Shown: piece after piece, positions 1-6,000 of the stretch
How positions within the stretch are numbered: the first letter of the stretch is position 1
How the letters are laid out: each line of letters opens with the position of its first letter
Source of the DNA: DATEMK01 sp035275625
GTDB taxonomy: Bacteria; Bacteroidota; Bacteroidia; AKYH767-A; OLB10
Direction of reading: 5' to 3'
DNA: 6,128 nt
NCBI GenBank assembly: GCA_035275625.1
Contig: DATEMK010000178.1
Location: 1-6,128 of the forward strand
Program-made: the position numbers and the translations under genes
Notes under the pieces: generated by a model
Seen by the model: only the letters and a program-made list of their open reading frames with translations
Told to the model about the DNA's origin: nothing
Databases searched by the model: none

Positions 1-78
1 TGCAAGCGCTTTTCCAAGCTCAGTAGCCACCACTCCGCTTCCGCCAAAAGTGGGATAACAAACTATTCCAATTTTCAT
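1..78 (-). CDS. bshA: N-acetyl-alpha-D-glucosaminyl L-malate synthase BshA, N-terminal fragment
   Basis: Only the first 26 codons lie in the window; the gene runs off the left edge. The translation begins MKIGIVCYPTFGGSGVVATE and continues to LGKALA. This is the N-terminal strand and glycine-rich loop of a GT4-family glycosyltransferase and closely resembles the start of BshA (CYP-x-x-GGSG-x-x-ATELGK-x-LA). BshA is a cytoplasmic enzyme that joins GlcNAc from UDP-GlcNAc to L-malate, the first step of bacillithiol synthesis. The ATG at 76-78 is preferred because the family starts at this point. It lies 17 bases after the stop of the upstream HNH-type gene, so the two are probably co-transcribed. 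No Shine-Dalgarno site is visible, as is usual in Bacteroidota. The short fragment cannot show whether the rest of the gene is intact. Confidence 0.9.
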   Translation of the reverse strand, partial: MKIGIVCYPTFGGSGVVATELGKALA

Positions 79-95
79 AATTAAAATTTTAAACT

Positions 96-644
96 CTACG
101 CTTTCACCTCTCCCCAGTTTTCACCACGCCTGATGCGATACAATTGCATTTCAGAAATTTTATGCTGTTTGGCAAGAGCCTTCATAGGTGTTTTTCCGTT
201 TTTTATTTTTCTTTTTATATCTTTTACTTTAGCAATTGTTAATTTATGCCCTTTGCTTTTTCTTGCTATGCGGCTGGCAATTACGTTAGGGCTTTTTTGC
301 TGGTGTTTCTGCATCTCTTCTTTAGTAGTCCAGCGGAGATTGGCAGTACGGTTGTCTGTTTTTTTGAAATTGAGATGAATGACAAAATCATGTTTGGCGC
401 TTTTTCTTTTAATGAACGCTCCCGCTACTAAACGGTGAATCATCATCTGGAGATCCTTTCCCCCGGGTTTAATTTTTAATGAAAGGTAACCGTTGTTAAT
501 TGTTCCGGAAATTACATTTCCTTCTTCAAATTTTTTTTTAAAACTGGCAACTCTGCCGTGATTAGAAACTGCATAACTGTTTCGCATGGCCTTAGTGCTG
601 AATTGGATTTCTTTCCATTGTTCTCCCGGGTTAGCTTTGATCAT
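96..644 (-). CDS. NUMOD4/HNH-type DNA-binding protein with C-terminal helix-turn-helix
   Basis: This 182-residue protein has three parts. Residues 8-50 form a NUMOD4 motif (EQWKEI at 8-13, YAVSNHGRV at 24-32), a DNA-contacting module of phage-type homing endonucleases. Residues 68-112 resemble the HNH nuclease core (IHRLVAGAFI around H70, then VIHLNFKKTDNRTANLRW at 88-105). Residues 134-180 are a basic helix-turn-helix of the type LT-x-x-KV-x-x-I ending in SEMQLYRIRRGENWGEV. The core departs from the usual VNHIDGNK-x-NN-x-x-NLEW pattern: the residue before the central H90 is Ile89, not Asn/Asp, and the following D-G is N-F. In I-HmuI the acidic residue at the matching place binds metal, so nuclease activity may be lost. 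From memory, similar proteins ending in SEMQLYRI-x-SGENWG are widespread in Bacteroidota, which would favour a domesticated regulator over a recent selfish insertion. It lies just upstream of bshA in the same direction. The target and function are unknown. Confidence 0.8.
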   Translation of the reverse strand: MIKANPGEQWKEIQFSTKAMRNSYAVSNHGRVASFKKKFEEGNVISGTINNGYLSLKIKPGGKDLQMMIHRLVAGAFIKRKSAKHDFVIHLNFKKTDNRTANLRWTTKEEMQKHQQKSPNVIASRIARKSKGHKLTIAKVKDIKRKIKNGKTPMKALAKQHKISEMQLYRIRRGENWGEVKA

Positions 645-881
645 GATTTTTTAATTTGGGTTAAACAGAATGTTTGTTGTTTTTTAAATCTGAGTTAAAA
701 AATTAATTGCGAAAAGTTAAGAATAAGAATTGAAGGGGCAAAATAAATTAATTTTTTTTCAGAAATACCCGGAAAAATGCGTTTAATTCTGTTGTAAAAG
801 GAGAATGAAAAGAACAAAAATGCGAAAGTGAATGCGCTGTCCAAAAGTCATCATCCTGTTTTCCACTTTCGGTTCAGGTTG
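645..881. other. AT-rich spacer between the HNH-type gene and the GH3 fusion gene
   Basis: This 237-base stretch has no supportable gene on either strand. It should hold the 3' end of the GH3-fusion transcript and the leader of the HNH-type gene, both on the minus strand. At 739-746 the minus strand reads TTATTTTG, one mismatch from the Bacteroidota -7 element TAnnTTTG. It lacks a matching TTTG about 20 bases further upstream, so I do not call it as a promoter. Confidence 0.6.
823..871 (-). terminator. weak candidate terminator after the GH3 fusion gene
   Basis: The 8-base arms CGAAAGTG (823-830) and CACTTTCG (864-871) are perfectly complementary and separated by 33 bases. On the minus strand the hairpin is followed by a T-rich run (CATTTTTGTTCTTTTC). 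It lies 11 bases after the stop codon of the 981-residue protein, a reasonable place for a terminator. The long loop and broken T-tract make it much weaker than the terminator at 3947-3975, and transcription may read through into the HNH-type gene and bshA. Confidence 0.3.
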
Positions 882-3827
882 CTATTTCCTTGCATCGTAA
901 ATTACCTGCATAATTTTAGTGCGGATATTCATTGCTGCAAGCTTTGTATTCGTTTCATCAGGGTAAACGCGGTTAGAAAGAAAAATATAAACTATTTTAT
1001 TTAACGGATCGGCCCATGCACATGTGCCTGTAAAACCCTGGTGCCCGAATGTGCTCATGGATGCGCTGCCACACGTGGGGCCGTTTGCAGCAATACCCGG
1101 TTCAGGTTTATCAAAGAGTAAGCCTCTGCGATTTGAGGTTAACGGGAACTGCCGCTTTGTAAAATATTCTACGGTTTCTTTTTTGAAATATCTTTTTCCG
1201 CCATATTCTCCGCCCTGCAATAACATTTGCATAATGACGGCAAGACTGTTGGCATCAGAAAAAATTCCTGCATTGCCTGCAACTCCTCCCAGCATGGCAG
1301 CGGCAGGATCGTGAACGTCACCCCTTAACAATTGTTTCCGAAAAACTGTGTCGTTTGCTGTGGGAACAATCTTTCTCAAATCAGTTTTTTTTTCATGTGG
1401 CCTGGAAGTAACATTTGTTAATCCCAATGGCTGGTAAAAATTTTCTTCAACATATTCATCCAATTTTTTTTTGGTGATTTTTTCAATGATGTGCCCCATA
1501 ATGAGCGGGCCCAAGTCAGAATAAACATATTTTCCTTTTTCTCCGAGAGGAGAATCAAATATTTCTTTCCAGATTACATCCTGGTAATCATTCTTTATAT
1601 AAAGACTGTCAGCTACGCGCACAGAAAATTCTTCACCTGGTTCACGATGGTAAATATGATGGAAAGGCTGCCCGTTTGCAATGGTCTTTTTATAAAAGGG
1701 TATCCATGACTGCAAACCTGCCTGGTGAGTGAGAATGTCAAGTAAGGTGCAATTTTTTTTGTTCGTCTTTTTTAATTTGGAAAAATATTTTGAAGCTTTT
1801 TGGCTGAGATTAATTTTTTCTTCTTCATATAATTTCATTGTTGCAAGAGCGGTGGCTGCAATTTTAGTAACAGATGCAATGTCGTATAAATCATCTTCTT
1901 TAACAATTTCCGTGCTGTCATAGGTTTTGAAGCCAAAAGCTTTTTCATAAACAACAGTACCATCATGAGCGACTAAAACCTGGCAGCCGGGAAATGCATG
2001 AGAAAAAATTCCGTCATTCACTATGCTGTCAATTTTAGAAAGCTCATTTGCTGAAAATTTTTCTTCCTGCGGAGGAGCATATTTAAAACGAAGTTTCAGA
2101 TTTTTAAAATTAGTTCCGCTGCCCCTGTAAAAATCGGAAGTAATGGATACAGGTAATGAACCATCAGCGTCTGATGCGCCAAACAATAATTGTGCTGTGA
2201 GTATTTGAGGAAGATGGGTGTCCTCATAAGATATTACTAATGCGTCTGCATTAATTGCATCAGGGATTCTGCCAAGGCAATAAGAGTTTCCAAAAAGCAC
2301 AACAGCAAGTTTTGCTTTTCCTGAAAGCTCTTTTATCAATTGGTTGGTCTGGTCGCTGATCCCAAAATCAAGATTAGCTTTTGTGCTGGTATTATGAATG
2401 CTCAGGATGATGTATTCATATTTTTTTAATTCTGTAAAAAGACTGTCGAATGTTCTGTCAGGAGGCTCTTTTTCCATCCTGAATTCATCCACGTGCATAT
2501 ACCTGTTTAACATTTGCTGGAATGGATTATCGAGTGTATCATTTATCACAACAGAAGCAACTTTTTTCCCGGCAACATCTCCGAGAGGGAGTAGATTATT
2601 TTTATTGGCCAGCATTGTAATTGAATTACGGTATAACCGGTAATTAAGCCATTGTGCCTCTGAAGTGTTGAGGTCGTTGTAAAGATTCGTATAATCAATC
2701 GCGTTATAATGATTTAAGCCGCACCAGAATTTTACCTGCAGCATTTTTTTTACTTTTTCATTAATATCATTTTGGTCAAGATCACAATTTTGAATGGCGT
2801 AATGAATTTGTTCCGCTGCAGCCGGAATATTTTCAGAATATAGCAAAACATCATTCCCTGCCTGCAGTGATTTCACTTCAAGGGTTCCGGGATTATAAGC
2901 GATGCTTGCACCTTTCATGTTCAATGCGTCTGTAAAAACAATGCCTTTGAAATTTAATTTCTCTTTCAATAAATCTGTTACAATTGCTTTAGACAAAGTG
3001 GAAGGCTGATTGGCAGTGGTATCAAGAGAAGGAATAAACAGGTGTGCTACCATAACGCTTCCCAAACCATTGTTGATGAGAAACTGAAAAGGAACCAATT
3101 CCATAGTATCCAGTTCTTCGACAGTCTGATTGATAATGGGTAATGCAAAATGTGAATCCGTATCTGTGTTGCCATGACCGGGAAAGTGTTTACCGCAGGC
3201 GAGAATTCCATTGTCCTGCAGGCCTTTCATGTAAAGAAATCCTTTTCGCGCGACTTCATTTTTGTTCTCGCCAAACGAACGGCTGTTGATGACAGGATTA
3301 GCTGCATTGTTATTGATGTCAATGTCAGGAGCATAATTTACGTGTATGCCCAACCGTTTGAATTGCCGGGCAATTTCTTTTCCCATGTCATAAATTAAAG
3401 TGTCATCAGCCATTGCACCAAGTGTCATTTGGCGCGGAAAACGGATCGTGCTGTCAAGCCTCATGCTTACTCCCCATTCACCATCAATTGTGATAAGGAG
3501 CGGGATTTTTGATAAATGCTGGTAGTGATTGGTAAACTCGGCCTGTTTCATTGGCGTTCCTTTCAGAAACATCAGCCCGCCAATATTGTAATTACAAATG
3601 AGTGAATCAATAAATTCAGGATTAGCTTCAGCATCCGACCGTGTGGTAACAACAAATAACTGGCCGATTTTTTCATAATAATTCATTGTTTTTAAAACGG
3701 AGTCCGCCCAGCGAGAGGATTCGGGAGTCAGGAAAGGAGGGGAGATGCTTTGAGATTTTAAAATTGAAAATTGAAAATTGAAAATTGAAAAAACAAATAA
3801 AATTTTTGAATACCGGGAATAGAGCAT
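882..3827 (-). CDS. exported NagZ-like GH3 beta-N-acetylglucosaminidase fused to an AmiE-like beta-lactamase-fold hydrolase
   Basis: The 981-residue protein starts with a Sec-type signal peptide (residues 1 to about 27, no lipobox), so it should act in the periplasm or outside. Residues 45-365 are a GH3 N-terminal barrel of the NagZ type: KHFPGHG at 213-219 followed by DSH at 224-226, which supplies the Asp-His acid/base pair, and FTDALNMKG with the likely nucleophile D300. Residues 395-580 look like the GH3 C-terminal alpha/beta domain. Residues 590-975 are a serine beta-lactamase/PBP-like domain with SVTK (S652, K655), YSD (Y769-D771) and HQG (H929-G931). In Bacillus subtilis, NagZ and the beta-lactamase-family amidase AmiE are separate neighbours that dismantle cell-wall muropeptides. 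This fusion therefore probably removes terminal GlcNAc and cuts the MurNAc-peptide bond, although the second activity could instead be an esterase or peptidase. The start at 3825-3827 gives a complete signal peptide; M48 is an internal alternative. All expected catalytic residues are present. Confidence 0.9.
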   Translation of the reverse strand: MLYSRYSKILFVFSIFNFQFSILKSQSISPPFLTPESSRWADSVLKTMNYYEKIGQLFVVTTRSDAEANPEFIDSLICNYNIGGLMFLKGTPMKQAEFTNHYQHLSKIPLLITIDGEWGVSMRLDSTIRFPRQMTLGAMADDTLIYDMGKEIARQFKRLGIHVNYAPDIDINNNAANPVINSRSFGENKNEVARKGFLYMKGLQDNGILACGKHFPGHGNTDTDSHFALPIINQTVEELDTMELVPFQFLINNGLGSVMVAHLFIPSLDTTANQPSTLSKAIVTDLLKEKLNFKGIVFTDALNMKGASIAYNPGTLEVKSLQAGNDVLLYSENIPAAAEQIHYAIQNCDLDQNDINEKVKKMLQVKFWCGLNHYNAIDYTNLYNDLNTSEAQWLNYRLYRNSITMLANKNNLLPLGDVAGKKVASVVINDTLDNPFQQMLNRYMHVDEFRMEKEPPDRTFDSLFTELKKYEYIILSIHNTSTKANLDFGISDQTNQLIKELSGKAKLAVVLFGNSYCLGRIPDAINADALVISYEDTHLPQILTAQLLFGASDADGSLPVSITSDFYRGSGTNFKNLKLRFKYAPPQEEKFSANELSKIDSIVNDGIFSHAFPGCQVLVAHDGTVVYEKAFGFKTYDSTEIVKEDDLYDIASVTKIAATALATMKLYEEEKINLSQKASKYFSKLKKTNKKNCTLLDILTHQAGLQSWIPFYKKTIANGQPFHHIYHREPGEEFSVRVADSLYIKNDYQDVIWKEIFDSPLGEKGKYVYSDLGPLIMGHIIEKITKKKLDEYVEENFYQPLGLTNVTSRPHEKKTDLRKIVPTANDTVFRKQLLRGDVHDPAAAMLGGVAGNAGIFSDANSLAVIMQMLLQGGEYGGKRYFKKETVEYFTKRQFPLTSNRRGLLFDKPEPGIAANGPTCGSASMSTFGHQGFTGTCAWADPLNKIVYIFLSNRVYPDETNTKLAAMNIRTKIMQVIYDARK
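3762..3789. repeat. 7-base tandem repeat, four copies of AATTGAA, inside the signal-peptide codons
   Basis: Four perfect copies (3762-3768, 3769-3775, 3776-3782, 3783-3789) lie within the 5' end of the 981-residue reading frame and encode the hydrophobic SIFNFQFSI part of its signal peptide. Seven is not a multiple of three, so gain or loss of one unit changes the frame after the repeat. No reading frame contains a stop inside the repeat itself. One shifted frame meets TAA directly after the repeat, and the other meets TGA about 30 codons later. Confidence 0.9.
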
Positions 3828-3864
3828 TACTGTTTTAAAATTTGATTTTTTGATATGAATTTTT

Positions 3865-3872
3865 CAAAAATA
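3865..3872 (-). promoter_or_regulatory. candidate -7 promoter element of the GH3 fusion gene
   Basis: The minus strand reads TATTTTTG, an exact match to the Bacteroidota -7 consensus TAnnTTTG. It lies 37 bases upstream of the ATG at 3825-3827, which would give a leader of about 30 bases. No TTTG is found at the usual 19-21 base spacing upstream, and the region is AT-rich, so a chance match is possible. Confidence 0.4.
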
Positions 3873-3914
3873 GAAAGAATACAAAGTGTAAAAAATAAAA
3901 AAGCCGGCATTAAA

Positions 3915-3930
3915 TAACAATGAATTGTTA
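3915..3930. promoter_or_regulatory. 16-base palindrome, possible operator
   Basis: TAACAAT-GA-ATTGTTA has 7-base arms around a 2-base centre. It sits upstream of the candidate promoter of the GH3 fusion gene, in the spacer before the terminator of the neighbouring unit. A dimeric regulator could bind it, but nothing identifies one, and AT-rich palindromes of this size do occur by chance. Confidence 0.25.
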
Positions 3931-3946
3931 GGAAAGTTAACAAAAT

Positions 3947-3975
3947 AAAAAAGCGCATTTCAAATGCGCTTTTTT
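3947..3975 (-). terminator. strong rho-independent terminator, probably bidirectional
   Basis: A perfect inverted repeat has arms AAAAAAGCGCATTT (3947-3960) and AAATGCGCTTTTTT (3962-3975) around a single base; the GC-rich part of the stem is GCGCAT/ATGCGC. On the minus strand it ends in a run of six T, 19 bases after the stop codon of the lysyl-oxidase-like gene. It should end that transcript and keep it from reading into the GH3 fusion gene. The same structure also has a T-tract on the plus strand. Confidence 0.9.
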
Positions 3976-3994
3976 AAAGTAAAGTATTCTTTAT

Positions 3995-5791
3995 TTATAA
4001 TTTCACCAGCCGCTGCACCATGATTTTATCATTTGCCGACAGGCGGACAAAATAAGTTCCCGGAGAGATGCCGCTTAATTCAAATACGTGCTTGCCGGAT
4101 AACTGCATTCCATCCGTAACCTGTTTTATTTTTTCTCCGACAATGCTCAGCAATTCAATAGTGACTTCAGAAGGATTCACGAGCTGGTATTCCAGGTTAA
4201 AATTATTTGTTGTCGGGTTCGGATAAATATTTAAATCATATAAGCCCGAGATGTTTTCATCCAGGTTTACGGTACCCACTGTTATGGTTTGTGAAGAAGT
4301 AGTGGCACAGTTTCCATCGAAAACAGTCAGCGTAACAATATATGTTCCCGGGGCTGCATAGGTGTGAACGGGATAAGGAGTAGTCAGGACTGTTCCGTCT
4401 CCGAAATCCCATGTGCGGGTAACACCCGGAGCGTAATTAAAAAATCCGACCATTAATCCCTGTGCTGAATATGTAAACGAAGCGTCAAGCGGTGCGCCTG
4501 CCTGTTGGGTAAGCGTGACGGGTACAGCCACCCAGTTGTTGTTTTCATCTTCTTCCTGGAAATGGTTGAAAGGATCCAGCTTGGCTACAATATAATAATT
4601 GCCGTTGCAAATTCCGGTCACGTCAATTATCTGGCCGAAGCCTGAGCTGTAAATATCATAATGCCCGACAAAAATTCCCTGTCCCTGGGGTCCGCAGCCG
4701 CTGACAGTTCCCATATGCAGGTTAGGAAGCATGTTATCGGTAATCACCTGGCCGTTGCTCATGCAAACACTGTCAATTGAATTGCAGGTTCCCATATTGA
4801 TCATGCAATACCCGTATTTGATTCCCTCTCCCAGGATAGGCCATGTAAAAGGGTCGGGGTTTGCAGTGGCGGCACGCAATGAAAATTGAAAAAAATCTTC
4901 GGCATGAACGTGATTGTGTGCAGGGTGAAAACTCTGGTATCCGGCAGGCTGGTCATGAAAAGTCATAAGCCCGTTTGCATTTTTATGATAAATGCGCTGG
5001 TTAACCATTTCTCTCGGAGGCAATCCATTGGGACAAGTGGTTACCGTGCATGGAACCGGAACGGTATCGCAAAAACAATTTCCTGTGGGTTTCATTTCAA
5101 TAGGACCTGATCCGATGTCAATAAGCGCATTGGGCAAATCAACCTGTCCGAGTGATTCATTCCATCCGTCACGGATGACAACATAAGAATTGATGATATC
5201 GGGCAGCAGGTCGCAATCGTTCAGGGTAGAATCTTTACAGGTACACCCGGCAGCGTTAGTAGTTGTGCAAACAGTGACCAAAGGATCGGGTGGAGGATTC
5301 ATGCTGAAGGTTATTGCAAAACCGTTTACTGATCCGGCTGAAGTGGGGAATTCATCAATGACAGATAATTTCCAAATGCCGTTAGGATCCTGTGAGTTGT
5401 TAAAAAAATTAAGCGACTGATCCGGAACGTAATTTCCCTGGAAAGGAGGGAAGCCAAGCCCCACAGCCACGGGTGCGTTCATGATGAAACAGGTGGCTGA
5501 GTAATTTTGTCCCGCACCGCCATTGTGGTTGGAGAGGATAATGGTGTCGCCCGCAGGTGAAATAAGAGAAAGCCTCAGGTCACTTACCCACGGATGGGTA
5601 ATGGATAAACAGGACATATAAATACCAAAGGAAGAATTAATAACTGAAGGTAATCCTGAAACGGTTACCGGGAAATCAACAGCCGTGTTGTTGTCAGGAA
5701 TGGGTGCCGGCAAGGTTGCTGATGTGCTGAATGTCTGTGAATACGCATACGTGCAAAGGCACATGAGAATAAAGAGCAGAGTTTTTTTCAT
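3995..5791 (-). CDS. secreted lysyl-oxidase-like protein with P-domain, PKD domain and T9SS sorting domain
   Basis: The 598-residue protein begins with a signal peptide (1 to about 19, MKKTLLFILMCLCTYAYSQ). Residues 20-165 resemble a proprotein-convertase P-domain (SDLRLSLISPAGD at 70-82, NGIWKLSVID at 137-146). Residues about 195-428 match a lysyl oxidase domain: HPAHNHVH (H289, H292, H294, H296) fits the copper-binding stretch of animal lysyl oxidases, K325 in GIKYGYC and Y381 in GHYDIYSS align with the Lys and Tyr that form the LTQ cofactor, and GNYYIVAKLDPFNHFQEEDE (397-416) is the family's C-terminal block. Residues 435-505 are a PKD domain (WDFGDGT at 461-467). Residues 518-598 are a type A T9SS sorting domain (NIYPNPTTN, ending QRLVKL), so it should cross the outer membrane by T9SS and be surface-bound or released. 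Lysyl oxidases oxidise primary amines to aldehydes; the substrate here is unknown. About a dozen cysteines in 175-395 suggest disulfides. It is transcribed alone. Confidence 0.88.
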   Translation of the reverse strand: MKKTLLFILMCLCTYAYSQTFSTSATLPAPIPDNNTAVDFPVTVSGLPSVINSSFGIYMSCLSITHPWVSDLRLSLISPAGDTIILSNHNGGAGQNYSATCFIMNAPVAVGLGFPPFQGNYVPDQSLNFFNNSQDPNGIWKLSVIDEFPTSAGSVNGFAITFSMNPPPDPLVTVCTTTNAAGCTCKDSTLNDCDLLPDIINSYVVIRDGWNESLGQVDLPNALIDIGSGPIEMKPTGNCFCDTVPVPCTVTTCPNGLPPREMVNQRIYHKNANGLMTFHDQPAGYQSFHPAHNHVHAEDFFQFSLRAATANPDPFTWPILGEGIKYGYCMINMGTCNSIDSVCMSNGQVITDNMLPNLHMGTVSGCGPQGQGIFVGHYDIYSSGFGQIIDVTGICNGNYYIVAKLDPFNHFQEEDENNNWVAVPVTLTQQAGAPLDASFTYSAQGLMVGFFNYAPGVTRTWDFGDGTVLTTPYPVHTYAAPGTYIVTLTVFDGNCATTSSQTITVGTVNLDENISGLYDLNIYPNPTTNNFNLEYQLVNPSEVTIELLSIVGEKIKQVTDGMQLSGKHVFELSGISPGTYFVRLSANDKIMVQRLVKL

Positions 5792-5908
5792 GGTTGTGAA
5801 GTTTTGAGAAGGTGAAGGTAGAAACTTTTTTGAAAATAAAAAGCCAAATTGAAAATTTTTTTTAACAAGGGAGGTGATGAAAAACCAAGGTGACCGAAAA
5901 GAATAATT
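5792..5908. other. divergent spacer upstream of the lysyl-oxidase-like gene
   Basis: This AT-rich stretch must hold the promoter of the minus-strand lysyl-oxidase-like gene. The best -7-like site is at 5845-5852, where the minus strand reads TCAATTTG, one mismatch from TAnnTTTG. It would give a leader of about 50 bases, but the evidence is too thin to call it. No gene is supportable here. Confidence 0.5.
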
Positions 5909-5916
5909 TATATTTG
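5909..5916 (+). promoter_or_regulatory. candidate -7 promoter element for the transposase gene
   Basis: TATATTTG matches the Bacteroidota -7 consensus TAnnTTTG exactly. A transcript starting shortly after it would carry both palindromic repeats in a leader of roughly 80 bases before the transposase ATG at 6001. The upstream TTTG element is not present at the expected spacing, so the call is tentative. Confidence 0.4.
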
Positions 5917-5927
5917 TCAGCTTTTTT

Positions 5928-5947
5928 GTCCCGTAGGGACGAAATAT
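5928..5947 (+). repeat. REP-like palindromic repeat, copy 1
   Basis: The sequence is GTCCCGTAGGGACGAAATAT. GTCCC and GGGAC can pair around a GTA loop, and the tail GAAATAT is identical in the second copy. It lies 54 bases upstream of copy 2's end and just after a T-run. Short repeats of this kind accompany Y1 transposases in Bacteroidota, as REP elements accompany RAYT proteins. Confidence 0.85.
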
Positions 5948-5973
5948 TGGTAAATCGAACAGCGAAGAACAAA

Positions 5974-5993
5974 GTCCCGTAGGGACGAAATAT
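5974..5993 (+). repeat. REP-like palindromic repeat, copy 2, abutting the transposase start
   Basis: This is a perfect second copy of the 20-base repeat, in the same direction, 46 bases start-to-start from copy 1. It ends 7 bases before the transposase ATG, so in the mRNA its hairpin would sit where a ribosome must load. That makes it a candidate translation control element as well as a transposase-binding site. Confidence 0.85.
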
Positions 5994-6000
5994 CAGGATC

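Noticed and set aside
739..746. A promoter for the HNH-type gene (TTATTTTG on the minus strand).
   Set aside because: It has one mismatch at a key position, no upstream TTTG at the right distance, and lies in very AT-rich sequence.
133..5420. Several plus-strand open frames of 60-96 codons opposite the large minus-strand genes.
   Set aside because: All lie antisense within well-supported genes, have low-complexity or unremarkable translations, and show no recognisable domains or start signals.
5747..5764. A possible lipobox (ILMC or LMCLC) in the signal peptide of the lysyl-oxidase-like protein.
   Set aside because: Met or Leu before Cys does not fit the lipobox rule, and T9SS cargo normally has a signal peptidase I site, here near SQ at residues 18-19.
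5847..5857. A further AATTGAA unit upstream of the lysyl-oxidase-like gene, seemingly related to the heptamer array.
   Set aside because: A single 7-base AT-rich match is expected by chance in such a spacer and is not tandem.
5868..5906. A perfect GGAGGTGAT Shine-Dalgarno-like string followed by a short plus-strand frame, MKNQGDRKE.
   Set aside because: The string overlaps the ATG with no spacing, the frame has nine codons, and Bacteroidota rarely use such sites.
5928..5993. Two 20-base repeats with a 26-base spacer, which looks like a minimal CRISPR array.
   Set aside because: There are only two copies, the repeat is a short hairpin plus tail, and it abuts a Y1 transposase; this fits REP-type elements.
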